Shown here: positions 44,616-53,365 of the stretch, in pieces
How the letters are laid out: each line of letters opens with the position of its first letter
How positions within the stretch are numbered: the first letter of the stretch is position 1
Assembly (NCBI GenBank): GCA_002696735.1
Contig: NZSL01000008.1
Span: 186,001 to 250,000, forward strand
Length of the DNA: 64,000 nt
Direction: 5' to 3'
From: Methylophaga sp.
GTDB lineage: Bacteria > Pseudomonadota > Gammaproteobacteria > Nitrosococcales > Methylophagaceae
Program-made: the position numbers and the translations under genes
The notes under the pieces: generated by a model
Databases searched by the model: none
What the model was told of the DNA's origin: nothing
The model's input: only the letters and a program-made list of their open reading frames with translations

Positions 44616-45542
44616 TTAAGTTGCCATGTTCCATATTTGCACGGCGCTACCACTGCAAAGCAGAATTCCGGCTAACCATGCATAGTAGGGAACCTTGTAT
44701 TTCACTCTTCGGACCCGATTAATAACATAGGTAAAAAGCAGTGCCAGCACTGGCCAAAAGGCATTAATAACTACTGTCTTTAACATTCCTACCGACTCCA
44801 GCGCCGCGAAAAATAACGCATAAGCTAAACAGAAACTAATGATGCCATGCACTGCAAAAGGCAACAGCCATCCCCCCCCCAGGGAGTGTCTTTCAATATA
44901 CAACTTTTTACTAAAAACCAGCATAACCGGCACTATAGCTAAGGCACCAAACACTAAAGATACGAAATTATCAGTCAGAGGAGAACCGCCGGTCAGGCCC
45001 AGAATCATGAAGGTTTCACCTACAGACCAGGCCATCGCGGTAAGTGCTCCCAAAAACACCGCCTGCATGGTAATTTTTCCGCGTATTGCGGTGACAATAA
45101 AAATGCTTATACCCGCAGCTATCAGCACAATCGGAAACACCATCTCGGCGTTCAGCGCCTCACCTACAAAGACCGCTGCAAAGATAATCGAGATCAGTGG
45201 TTTGAGTTTTGCGAATTGGGCTGCTACCTCAGCTTGGCCTTTAAAAGCAACCGCCGTAATGTAGTACATGCCAGTGGCCACGGGAAAAGTGAACACCCCA
45301 GCTGCTGCCAGACGCCAATTTAAATTTATCACTGCGCCGCTCAGCCAAGCCCAAATGGCAAGGCACAACGCAGCGGAACTCAAGGCAACAAACAAGCCCA
45401 ACAGAACGCCATGACTGCCTAGTCTTGGGGGAATTTTATCTAAACCTAGATTAACAATTGGTGCGGACAACGCCCACAAAACTGCGCTCATAACGGGCAA
45501 AGTATAACTAGGCCAATTTGAAAAAATATCTGTTAGTTCCAT
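44616..45542 (-). CDS. EamA/DMT superfamily transporter
   Basis: This 308-residue inner membrane protein has ten hydrophobic helices forming two EamA repeats (first ends near VAAQFAKLKPLISIIFAAVF, second near GMLKTVVINAFWPVLALLFT). It is probably a metabolite exporter, substrate unknown. The start overlaps the upstream GYF_2 membrane protein gene by ten bases, so the two are coexpressed. Confidence 0.85.
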   Translation of the reverse strand: MELTDIFSNWPSYTLPVMSAVLWALSAPIVNLGLDKIPPRLGSHGVLLGLFVALSSAALCLAIWAWLSGAVINLNWRLAAAGVFTFPVATGMYYITAVAFKGQAEVAAQFAKLKPLISIIFAAVFVGEALNAEMVFPIVLIAAGISIFIVTAIRGKITMQAVFLGALTAMAWSVGETFMILGLTGGSPLTDNFVSLVFGALAIVPVMLVFSKKLYIERHSLGGGWLLPFAVHGIISFCLAYALFFAALESVGMLKTVVINAFWPVLALLFTYVINRVRRVKYKVPYYAWLAGILLCSGSAVQIWNMAT

Positions 45543-46714
45543 AGAACCAGGTACGCATAAATTAAGCAGGGTGTTAACACCCCAAAAAATGGAATTCTAA
45601 TAATTAGCCTGAGTCTCTCTCTGGCAAAACCCGAATACAGAATTCTCATTCCCAGGCCGTGGTTATTTTCAGCGTAATCTTCTGAGGAAAGATCATCCAG
45701 AGTGGCATGGTAGGGGAACCAGTGATAATAGCCGATCGACATAGTAATCCACAGCATAATAGAAGCAATCAACCCATTATGTATTGCTGCAAAAGAGGTA
45801 ATACCTAATATTAGAAATATGAGCCCCATATACTTAGGGTTCAGAGTGAACCTATAGAATTTTCTAACCATTTTCAGTTCGATTCTATCTGTCAGGTAAC
45901 GGTTGAACATAGAGTCCAGTGCATCCACTGATAACAAAAAGGAAATGAAAGCGATAAATGATGACAAGGCCGACAAGGCCAAAAAGGTGCTTTCCCAAAT
46001 GAAAGGTAAAGTCAGGAAGTCCGCTTTTGATACCAGGTACTGGTTAGTCTGTACAAGAAGAATCAGACTGCCAGCAATCATAATAGCGATTACCGTCATC
46101 GCAGCACGCGCCTTCTCGCGATAGGATTCTTCAAGCTGGTGCTTAACAGAAAAGGGATCATCCACAACGCCTGCATTCCCCTCTTCGCCTTTCCACTGCA
46201 GGCTGGAGGCCGTCAGTATTCTTCTGAGCGTGGCGACATTGAGGAATCTCAGTTTTTTGCTGGATGAGAAATAAGCTAACCAAAATCCAATGTACACACT
46301 CAAAGACAGTAAATAAACAATTCTTGAGGCAGACAGTTCGAAATGTAGGAAACTCTCCGGCAGCGTGGTAATTACAACGTACATCAGAAAGAAAACCAGT
46401 ACGGCATACCCCAGAATGGGGACTATGGCACTATTGGATGACCAGTCTCTGACCGCAACATCCTCATTGTAAAGCAGATTCAATTTGGCAATTGTGTCCT
46501 GATAGAATTCACATTGCTCAAGGTCTCTGACTAACGAATCACTTTCTTTTACCTTATCCTTGGATAAATCAGTGATATCAGAGTGCTTAACCACCTTGGT
46601 TGACTCAAATATTTCTTTTCCAAAATATAATGATTTGAGTTTGTTAATACTTACGGGCCCATGCCAACGATTTTCGTTAAAGTAGTACCAGGCCAGGTAA
46701 TCATCGTCCGACAT
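45533..46714 (-). CDS. GYF_2 domain multi-pass membrane protein
   Basis: The ATG at 46714 has AGGAGG seven bases upstream. The N-terminal 45 residues form a GYF_2-type (DUF4339) module (AWYYFNENRWHGPVSINKLK). Hydrophobic segments follow at about 110-135, 150-172, 208-228, 250-272, 290-312 and 318-335. FTLNPKYMGLIFLILG resembles the NPxYxG motif of NnrU or isoprenylcysteine/phospholipid methyltransferases. The catalytic relation is only a hint. It overlaps the DMT transporter gene, suggesting joint function. Confidence 0.65.
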   Translation of the reverse strand: MSDDDYLAWYYFNENRWHGPVSINKLKSLYFGKEIFESTKVVKHSDITDLSKDKVKESDSLVRDLEQCEFYQDTIAKLNLLYNEDVAVRDWSSNSAIVPILGYAVLVFFLMYVVITTLPESFLHFELSASRIVYLLSLSVYIGFWLAYFSSSKKLRFLNVATLRRILTASSLQWKGEEGNAGVVDDPFSVKHQLEESYREKARAAMTVIAIMIAGSLILLVQTNQYLVSKADFLTLPFIWESTFLALSALSSFIAFISFLLSVDALDSMFNRYLTDRIELKMVRKFYRFTLNPKYMGLIFLILGITSFAAIHNGLIASIMLWITMSIGYYHWFPYHATLDDLSSEDYAENNHGLGMRILYSGFARERLRLIIRIPFFGVLTPCLIYAYLVLWN

Positions 46715-47123
46715 TATCAAACCTCCTGTTCTGTGTTTGCGGAAAATACACAAACCTGATACTACCAAACTCTTTACTAGTAATATTAGGGTTTAGGGCT
46801 GAGCGACTCCCACCACCAGACAGGCAAAATCAAAGCCATAGAGAATCCATGAAAATATTCAAAGCATTTGGCGAGTTGAAAAATCTCCAAAGATAAATCT
46901 GTCCATATTTTGCGACAGATCTATAAAAAAGCATTAGCCCATTTTATTTGCTTGTCTAAATTCAAGAAAACCAGTTACATCCTAAATTTTAGACTTGTTG
47001 TTCTCTACCTTTCTTGACCAGAGTTACATCTGCTTTGGCATGGTTTCAAGGATCAGCCACTGACAGATCCCTACATAAAGATATAAAACTTCCTTCTGGC
47101 CAGACGGCTGACTTTACTCCTGT
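46715..47123. other. Intergenic region
   Basis: About 400 AT-rich bases lie between the GYF_2 protein start and the elaA end. No ORF with a good ribosome site, RNA or repeat was recognised. Confidence 0.4.
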
Positions 47124-47594
47124 CTATGACTTTACGAAAAGTGTCTGGCTCGACTTAATCATCTCAATATGCGGTATGCCATCTTCATCATAAGGCTCCC
47201 CGGAAGAGTGAAATCCAAGCGACTCATAGAATTTTTGCAGATAAACCTGTGCTGAGATTTTGATGTCATTGCCTGGATATTTTCGCTCAGTGAAATTTAT
47301 GGCTTCCTCCATCAGAGCACGGCCAATCTTTTGTCCCCTGAATTTTTTCAGGGTCATTACCCGGCCAATCGAAGGCTGGCTGTTATTAATCCCCGGATCA
47401 ACCACTCTGGCATAGGCTGCCAGTTCACCATTTACCAAAGCAGATAGATGCCATGCATAAGGATCCAACTCATCTGTTTCCTGATAGGGACAGTGTTGTT
47501 CGACAACAAAAACGGATTCGCGAGCCATGATGATCTGGTAAAGCTCAAGCGCGGCAAAAAACTCCAATCGAGACCATTTAAACTCGAGCTTCAT
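47124..47594 (-). CDS. elaA: ElaA family GNAT N-acetyltransferase
   Basis: This 156-residue acetyltransferase has the ElaA pattern: ELYQIIMARESVFVVEQHCP, YQETDELDPYAWHL, acetyl-CoA loop RGQKIGRALMEEA, and a C-terminal SAQVYLQKFYESLGF followed by EPYDEDGIPHIEM. The substrate is unknown. It follows the DUF6064 gene by 15 bases on the same strand. Confidence 0.92.
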   Translation of the reverse strand: MKLEFKWSRLEFFAALELYQIIMARESVFVVEQHCPYQETDELDPYAWHLSALVNGELAAYARVVDPGINNSQPSIGRVMTLKKFRGQKIGRALMEEAINFTERKYPGNDIKISAQVYLQKFYESLGFHSSGEPYDEDGIPHIEMIKSSQTLFVKS

Positions 47595-47609
47595 ATTTTT
47601 TGTTCCTGT

Positions 47610-48281
47610 TTAAGCAGATCTGTACTCAACACTCTTCCAAACCAGGCCGATTAGTCCTATTGCCAATAAGGCAAACAGAACAATGGCCGCGGTTGCGTCT
47701 AGAACCAATAAAGTTAAGCCCGAGACAAGCAACCAGAGTACTGGAATAATAGCAATAAGCCACAAGGCCCAACCTCTGAACATAATCAATACCAACCCCA
47801 GCGTTGTTATGGCAGTTGGATCGGCATGGATACCAAATACTTCTGCCTGGAACCAGGACCCGCCAGTGTAAGGTGCGATAAACGGCAAACCAATTAATCC
47901 AACAAGGGCGATGACTACACCGATAAAAGTAGCTGGTCTTTTGCGTGGATTGCTGTCTAAAGCAACTCCAATCAGCGCTAGCAATAACAACAGGGTTGCT
48001 TGACCAAGAAAGCAGTAACCAATATAACCACCAGCCCAGTTGAGTTCAGCATAACGTTGAATAAAGAAGGCAAAGCCGACAAAGCCCCAAACAGTTGCGA
48101 TAAGAGCACTGGCAAGGCGAGCGCGGTTGGTGAGTGCCAACCAAACTGCTGCAACGCCTAAAGCCAACGTCAGTAGATGCAACGGCCAGAAGGTTTCACT
48201 CATGCGTTCAAGAAGGCGGAAATAGATATCAGCAGTAAAGGGAATAAAATCCTGCAGCTTGTAGCTGGACCAGGTGTTCAT
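47610..48281 (-). CDS. DUF6064 family membrane protein
   Basis: The ATG at 48281 overlaps the aldo/keto reductase stop (ATGA), and the longer frame upstream is antisense-free read-through of the reductase gene. The 223-residue protein has the DUF6064 opening (SSYKLQDFIPFTADIYFRLL then ERMSETFWPLHLL) and about seven helices. NWAGGYIGYCFLGQATLLLL and a central GSWFQAEVFGIHADPTAITT are characteristic. Function unknown. Confidence 0.82.
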   Translation of the reverse strand: MNTWSSYKLQDFIPFTADIYFRLLERMSETFWPLHLLTLALGVAAVWLALTNRARLASALIATVWGFVGFAFFIQRYAELNWAGGYIGYCFLGQATLLLLLALIGVALDSNPRKRPATFIGVVIALVGLIGLPFIAPYTGGSWFQAEVFGIHADPTAITTLGLVLIMFRGWALWLIAIIPVLWLLVSGLTLLVLDATAAIVLFALLAIGLIGLVWKSVEYRSA

Positions 48282-49210
48282 AACGACTCGATATAATCTG
48301 CCATCTTTTGCCGGGTGCTGGCCGAAGGCATAGGACTCGTACCCGCATGCATATTTTCTCGCAGATGCTCGACTTTTGTGGTCGCGGGAATGGCACAGGT
48401 AATCGCCGGATGACTGACGATAAATTTCAACAGAAAATCTGCCCAGGTCGTGCAGCCGCATTCTGCCTCAGCCCATTCCGGCAGTGGTTCATCGCGACGT
48501 TTCATGCCTTTAATCAGACTACCGCCATCAAAGGGTCGATTGGCGATAACAGCAATACCCTTTTCTTCTGCTAGTGGTAGCAGACGGTTTTCCGCTTCTC
48601 GCTGAGCAATATTGTATGTCAGCTGGATGAAGTCGATATCCTCGTTAGCCATGATCTGCTCGAACTCCTGGTGGCGACGGCCGTGTGAGGTGGTAATACC
48701 AATATGGCCGATTTTGCCTTCGGCTTTCATTTCCCGCAGTGCTGCCAGATGCTCGCGCCAGTCTGTCAGGTTGTGTATCTGCACTAAATCAAATTGCTCG
48801 ACAGTCCAACGTGCTTGCAGATCAGCAACCTGCTCACGCGCTGAACCGCCCGCAGGACTCCAGACTTTTTCTGCTGAAAAAAGGCTGTCTGGAATACCCA
48901 ACTGTTGCAATGCATAGCCCATGACATCCGGGGCAGAACCATACATGGGTGAGGAATCAATCAAGCCACCACCAAGCTCGAAAAATGTTTTTACCACTTC
49001 GGTTCGGGCATCAAGCAACTTTGGATCGGTGCCGACATTGAACGTTCGCCAGGTTCCCATACCGATGACCGGTAGCTTTTTGTTACCAGAATAAGATTTC
49101 TGAAGCAGTTCATTGCTTGCCGCAAAGCTCGGCATCGATGGCAGCATAGTCATGGCAAGACCGGCACCGATCAACTTGAGACTTTGTCTGCGGGTGAAGC
49201 GATTGGTCAT
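48278..49210 (-). CDS. Tat-exported aldo/keto reductase
   Basis: The ATG at 49210 follows AGGAG with spacing 8. The N-terminus is a twin-arginine signal (TRRQSLKLIGAGLAM). The 310-residue (beta/alpha)8 protein keeps the catalytic tetrad: Asp and Tyr in DSSPMYGSA, Lys in AEKVWSP and His in LVQIHNLTDW. Cofactor segments ITTSHGRRH and IANRPF are present. It is a periplasmic member of a normally cytoplasmic family, with unknown substrate. The DUF6064 gene is coupled downstream. Confidence 0.9.
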   Translation of the reverse strand: MTNRFTRRQSLKLIGAGLAMTMLPSMPSFAASNELLQKSYSGNKKLPVIGMGTWRTFNVGTDPKLLDARTEVVKTFFELGGGLIDSSPMYGSAPDVMGYALQQLGIPDSLFSAEKVWSPAGGSAREQVADLQARWTVEQFDLVQIHNLTDWREHLAALREMKAEGKIGHIGITTSHGRRHQEFEQIMANEDIDFIQLTYNIAQREAENRLLPLAEEKGIAVIANRPFDGGSLIKGMKRRDEPLPEWAEAECGCTTWADFLLKFIVSHPAITCAIPATTKVEHLRENMHAGTSPMPSASTRQKMADYIESL

Positions 49211-49381
49211 GGTCAGCGCTCCTTGTGATTTCATTTCAGCACTTTGCCAGCATGTAATGGTTGCTGCTCAATATTTAATCAAACCATACCAGTACAAATA
49301 GCTCACTGACAATTTAATGGGTTTGTCATTTTTAGACGCATTTTCTACTTTGAAATACGCCCCTATACGCTATACAATGTG

Positions 49382-49400
49382 AATGTTAATTATTATCATT
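49382..49400. promoter_or_regulatory. Fur-box-like operator before the iron module
   Basis: Read on the minus strand the site is AATGATAATAATTAACATT, matching AATGATAATCATTATC of the Fur consensus in 14 of 16 positions. It lies 77 bases upstream of the DUF3649 gene, where Fur control would be expected. Confidence 0.65.
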
Positions 49401-49476
49401 TAGCATTAGCGTTTACGAGCATTGGTTTTGCTTACTCTTGGTTATGCTTTTTCGTTTTTCAAACAGGTCCGTTTTC

Positions 49477-49782
49477 ATGCCAAATTTTTCATCTCCTGCC
49501 TGGCCAATTGCCAGTCGGATTTTTGCCAGTCTTGTAGGTGGCTACCTGTTCACCTGGGGTTTGATTGCCATCGTTATCGCGGCGTTAATTCCACTTGGTG
49601 TGGAGTTTCATGATGCTGAGATGGGCATGCTGATGCTGGGTTTGCTGGTTTATTTGAGTTTGTTTTTGTGGGGCATGGCCACCGATAAATTAATCTGGTT
49701 GTGGCTAATCCTGTTTGGCGGTGGTGTGGCTATGACCTTACTGGCCAGTGTTGTGCAACAGTCATTTTTACAAGGAATTTAA
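49477..49782 (+). CDS. DUF3649 family small membrane protein, iron-linked
   Basis: Starting at ATG 49477 the product is 101 residues with three helices (YLFTWGLIAIVIAALIPLGV, GMLMLGLLVYLSLFLWGMA, LIWLWLILFGGGVAMTLLA). The pattern matches DUF3649, nearly always found with PepSY-TM and DUF3325 proteins beside siderophore receptors. The PepSY gene starts three bases after its stop. A Fur-like box lies upstream. Confidence 0.82.
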   Translation: MPNFSSPAWPIASRIFASLVGGYLFTWGLIAIVIAALIPLGVEFHDAEMGMLMLGLLVYLSLFLWGMATDKLIWLWLILFGGGVAMTLLASVVQQSFLQGI

Positions 49783-49785
49783 TCC

Positions 49786-51486
49786 ATGTTCAGTAGCTTT
49801 CGACAGGCAATGGCTTGGCTGCATACGTGGTTTGGCCTGACCTTAGGCTTTATTCTGATGGTGGTCTTCTTTTTTGGAAGCCTGTCGGTTTTTGATCGCG
49901 AGATTGATCGCTGGTCGATTCCGGAAACCCGATTTGAACCACAGGTAATGCCATCATTTGATGAGATGTTGTTGCCCATTCTGCGTTCGGTTGAACCCAA
50001 TGAAGAAGACTACAATACCAACATGCCGCTGTTGCATGATACAAGTCAGGGGCCAATGACGCCTCGCACCGAATTACCTGCTGATGAGTTCTGGGCCTAC
50101 ACCACGCATCGTGATCCGGTATTAATTATGGGTGTTGGTTTTCGGGTGCCACAACCTTTGGATCCGGAAGGCCACAATCATATTCATGGCAATATCACCA
50201 TTGATCCACGTACCGGTAAAGCCCTGCCTGATGATCAGTTAAAAATCGGTAGTAAATTTTTCTATCCAATGCATTTCAGCCTGAACTGGAACTGGAATCG
50301 AATTGGGATTTATATCGTCGGTATCGCCGCATTTATTATGATGGCGGCACTGGTTAGTGGCGTCATTATTCACCGTAAACGGTTTCGTGAGTTCTTCACT
50401 TTCCGCCCCACCAAACAAACCCAACGCAGCGTACTGGATTTACATAACCTTACCGGCATGGTGGCGTTGCCGTTTCATTTCTTCTTCACCTTTACCGGTT
50501 TGCTGATTTTTGCCAGTTTCTTCTTCTTTCCGGTAACACATACCCAGCTCGAACCGTTACATAAATATCACGAAATGGTTGAGGCCAATGAAACCGGTCT
50601 GCCGCATGATCGTGCCGGCGTTCCCACAGATATGGCTTCCATTGATGCGATGGTTGCCAAGGCTAAACAGCGTTGGGCTGAAAAGGATATGCCAGGTGAA
50701 GTAGGCTTTTTGCAGATTAATCATGTGGATGATGCCAACAGTTATGTGAGCATTTATCGAGCTGGCAGTGATCGGGTGGCACTGGTTGGTGAAGGCATGC
50801 ATTTCAATGGCATTACGGGCGAATTAATCCGTGAAGAACCTCCCCGCTCCGCTATTGCAGAAACTGAAGAATTTCTAACCGGTTTGCATTTACAGCATTT
50901 TGAACATTGGTTTCTGCGTTGGCTGTATGTGTTTGGTGGTCTGGTTGGCGCCATCTGCATTGCTACCGGTTTTATCTTCTTCGTTGAAAAACGTAAACGC
51001 CAGCATACGCTGCAGGGTAGCTCTGGTAGTCAGGTGGTTGATGCTTTAGCGGTAACGACCGTGACTGGCATGTTAGTGGCCACGGTAAGTATGTTAGTGG
51101 CTAACCGGTTACTACCAGCCGAAATGGTTGGCAAAGGTTACTGGGAACAGGTGGTGTTCTGGGGAAGCTGGGGCGTGATGTTACTGCATGCTTTCTGGCG
51201 CAGCTCTGCCGTTCGTCATATGCGTATTTCACCTGCCTGGCGTGAACAGAGCATTTTATTTGCTGTGCTTGCCGTTGCTGCGGTGATTCTTAACTGGATT
51301 ACTACTGGCGATCATCTTTTGAAAACTGCATTTCATTATTGGCCGGTAGCTGGGGTGGATTTAAGCTTGCTGGTCAGCAGTGCGATTGCGATTTATGCCG
51401 CCAGATTTCTGAAAAGGCGTGAAAATGTTGCTGTGCATAAGGCCATTGAATTTTCTGCACAAAACCTGGAGGCTAGCCGTGGTTGA
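49786..51486 (+). CDS. PepSY-associated TM helix protein (iron uptake reductase-like)
   Basis: This 566-residue inner membrane protein has the PepSY_TM layout. An N-terminal helix reads WLHTWFGLTLGFILMVVFFF, followed by a periplasmic PepSY region and IYIVGIAAFIMMAALVSGVI, then HRKRFREFFTFRP and LDLHNLTGMVALPFHFFFTF. A second large periplasmic part and a cluster of C-terminal helices follow. Histidines in the LDLHNLTG and LHLQHFEHWF helices may bind heme. The family is thought to reduce ferric siderophores. The next gene overlaps its end. Confidence 0.88.
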   Translation: MFSSFRQAMAWLHTWFGLTLGFILMVVFFFGSLSVFDREIDRWSIPETRFEPQVMPSFDEMLLPILRSVEPNEEDYNTNMPLLHDTSQGPMTPRTELPADEFWAYTTHRDPVLIMGVGFRVPQPLDPEGHNHIHGNITIDPRTGKALPDDQLKIGSKFFYPMHFSLNWNWNRIGIYIVGIAAFIMMAALVSGVIIHRKRFREFFTFRPTKQTQRSVLDLHNLTGMVALPFHFFFTFTGLLIFASFFFFPVTHTQLEPLHKYHEMVEANETGLPHDRAGVPTDMASIDAMVAKAKQRWAEKDMPGEVGFLQINHVDDANSYVSIYRAGSDRVALVGEGMHFNGITGELIREEPPRSAIAETEEFLTGLHLQHFEHWFLRWLYVFGGLVGAICIATGFIFFVEKRKRQHTLQGSSGSQVVDALAVTTVTGMLVATVSMLVANRLLPAEMVGKGYWEQVVFWGSWGVMLLHAFWRSSAVRHMRISPAWREQSILFAVLAVAAVILNWITTGDHLLKTAFHYWPVAGVDLSLLVSSAIAIYAARFLKRRENVAVHKAIEFSAQNLEASRG

Positions 51487-51814
51487 GATCGTTTGTTGGA
51501 TAGCTGCTATTTTTGCCACTATGTTGGGCATGGCCTCGCTTTCACTCAGCCTGCCAAATCATTGGCGGCAGGTTACCGGTATCGAAACCAGTCTCCCCTC
51601 ACGTTCCGAACAACTTAGCCTGCGTATTTTGGGTTATTCCAGTCTGGTGGTGGCATTGCTTTTGTGTCTTGCTGCCGATCATCCAACGATGGCCGTTTTA
51701 GTCTGGGTAATGTTGTTAAGTTTAGCGGCAAAAGGCATTGCGACCATCCTTACCTGGCGTCAGCATTGGCTTAAGCCGATACTCTGGCTATTTAATCGTA
51801 GTGAACTTAACTAA
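51479..51814 (+). CDS. DUF3325 family membrane protein
   Basis: The GTG at 51479 with CTGGAGG six bases upstream gives a 111-residue protein (VEIVCWIAAIFATMLGMASL, GYSSLVVALLLCLAADHPTM, WVMLLSLAAKGIATILTW). Three helices and the polar QVTGIETSLPSRSEQ loop suit DUF3325, the usual third gene of the DUF3649-PepSY set. It overlaps the PepSY gene by eight bases. The ORF can extend upstream to 51419 but without a ribosome site. Confidence 0.78.
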   Translation: MVEIVCWIAAIFATMLGMASLSLSLPNHWRQVTGIETSLPSRSEQLSLRILGYSSLVVALLLCLAADHPTMAVLVWVMLLSLAAKGIATILTWRQHWLKPILWLFNRSELN

Positions 51815-51828
51815 AGACGTAGTGAATG

Positions 51829-52233
51829 TTAGTTCTCATCTCTGGCGTCTTTCTCAAACAGATTTGTTTTGCAGTAATGAATCACAATGATGGATAAGCC
51901 TAACAAGAGAATTGCCACGGTTATCCCAAGAATCCGCCAGGTATCAATGTTTTTCATATCCAGAATCAGGTACCGTGCCAGCGCGACAATCGCGATGTAT
52001 AACGGAAACTTGATAGGTAACTCACCTGATTTGTAATAGACCGCGACCATGGTCAACACTTCCAGATAGATAAACAACAACAATAAATCTGTCAGCAGTA
52101 CTGTACCGTTTTCAACCATGAAATTGATTTCAATTCCCACAGCGACCAGGGTGGCGATAGCCACAATGATCAGCCCGATATCCTGGGCAATTGCCAATCC
52201 TTGATTCACTACCGTTTTAATTTTTTCTGACAT
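51829..52233 (-). CDS. PsiE family protein (phosphate-starvation-inducible)
   Basis: This 134-residue protein has four transmembrane helices. The family pattern includes the conserved FIYLEVLTMVAVYYKSGELP and the FPLYIAIVALARYLILD segment. PsiE is induced by phosphate starvation in E. coli but its role is unknown. It is convergent with the DUF3325 gene, 14 bases away. Confidence 0.83.
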   Translation of the reverse strand: MSEKIKTVVNQGLAIAQDIGLIIVAIATLVAVGIEINFMVENGTVLLTDLLLLFIYLEVLTMVAVYYKSGELPIKFPLYIAIVALARYLILDMKNIDTWRILGITVAILLLGLSIIVIHYCKTNLFEKDARDEN

Positions 52234-52440
52234 GTAGACTATCTCAATAAATTTTTCAGAGCGGATAGTAGCCTAGCAGCCAAATTTGTAAAGCTTATTG
52301 TCTGCTATTCCGAAAATTTCGAATGTGTCTGGACTGTGGGTCAAAATTCACCATTGTGGAAAGCTAACTGAAATCATTGGCCTCGACATACGAAAGTGAT
52401 TGAAACAGAATGAAAGCTACATCACTTGAGAAATTGCTTT

Positions 52441-53340
52441 ATGAATGAATTTGATTATTACTGGGATATTTTTATTCGTTGGATGACAACGCCCATAATG
52501 GGATCGGATTCCGGTATCACCATTTCGAATATGCTTGGATTTGTATTGATTGTCTTTGTTGCCTGGTGGGCATCAGCCAAAGTCGAGAAAATCCTGCAAC
52601 GCATGACGCTGGGAAAGTCCTATCGGCATATCGATGACTCTACCTTTTATCTTATCAGTCGGCTGTTTCGTTACTTCATCTGGATCAGTGCCACATTAGT
52701 TGGCTTGTCTTATATAGGCTTTAATCTTACCGGTCTGGCTTTTATCGGTGGGGCAATAGGTGTCGGCATTGGTTTCGGTCTGCAGAATATTGTCAGTAAC
52801 TTTATTTCCGGCATTATTTTGATCCTGGAAAAGTCGCTGAAAGTCGGTGACTTTATTGAAATATCCAACTCCACTACCGGGATAGTTCAGGAAATTGGCC
52901 TTCGTTATACCCGTATTACCACGCGCGATAATATCGATATTCTGGTGCCAAATTCAGAGTTTATTAACGGACAGGTCACCAACTGGAGTTTTAGCGAGAA
53001 ACTGCGCCGAATCCATGTTCCATTTGGTGTGGCTTATGGTGTGGATAAAGATCTGGTTCGGGAAGCAGCACTTGAGGCAGCCTCTCATGTACCGGGAGCG
53101 ATAACGGGTGATCCGGGCAAACTTGCTGAAGTATGGTTAACCGAGTTTGGGGATAGCAGTCTGAATTTTGAATTAGTGATTTGGGTTGGTAATGAATTAA
53201 TGAGTCGACCGGCTCGTACCAAAGCATTGTTTTTATGGGAAATCGAAACCCAGCTTCGGGCAAAAGACATCGAAATTCCATTCCCGCAACGTGATTTACA
53301 TATTCGCTCAGGAAAACTGGCCGTATCGATTGAACAATAA
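52441..53340 (+). CDS. MscS-type mechanosensitive ion channel
   Basis: This 299-residue channel has three N-terminal helices, a pore-lining TM3 rich in Gly and Ala (IGGAIGVGIGFGLQNIVSNF), the beta domain GIILILEKSLKVGDFIEIS and the DNIDILVPNSEFINGQVTNW block. The short C-terminal domain suits a small MscS channel that releases osmolytes on osmotic downshift. The ATG at 52441 is preferred over a TTG at 52426. It is convergent with the SQR gene. Confidence 0.92.
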   Translation: MNEFDYYWDIFIRWMTTPIMGSDSGITISNMLGFVLIVFVAWWASAKVEKILQRMTLGKSYRHIDDSTFYLISRLFRYFIWISATLVGLSYIGFNLTGLAFIGGAIGVGIGFGLQNIVSNFISGIILILEKSLKVGDFIEISNSTTGIVQEIGLRYTRITTRDNIDILVPNSEFINGQVTNWSFSEKLRRIHVPFGVAYGVDKDLVREAALEAASHVPGAITGDPGKLAEVWLTEFGDSSLNFELVIWVGNELMSRPARTKALFLWEIETQLRAKDIEIPFPQRDLHIRSGKLAVSIEQ

Positions 53341-53365
53341 ACTGTTGCTGGGCTTTATTTCAGCG

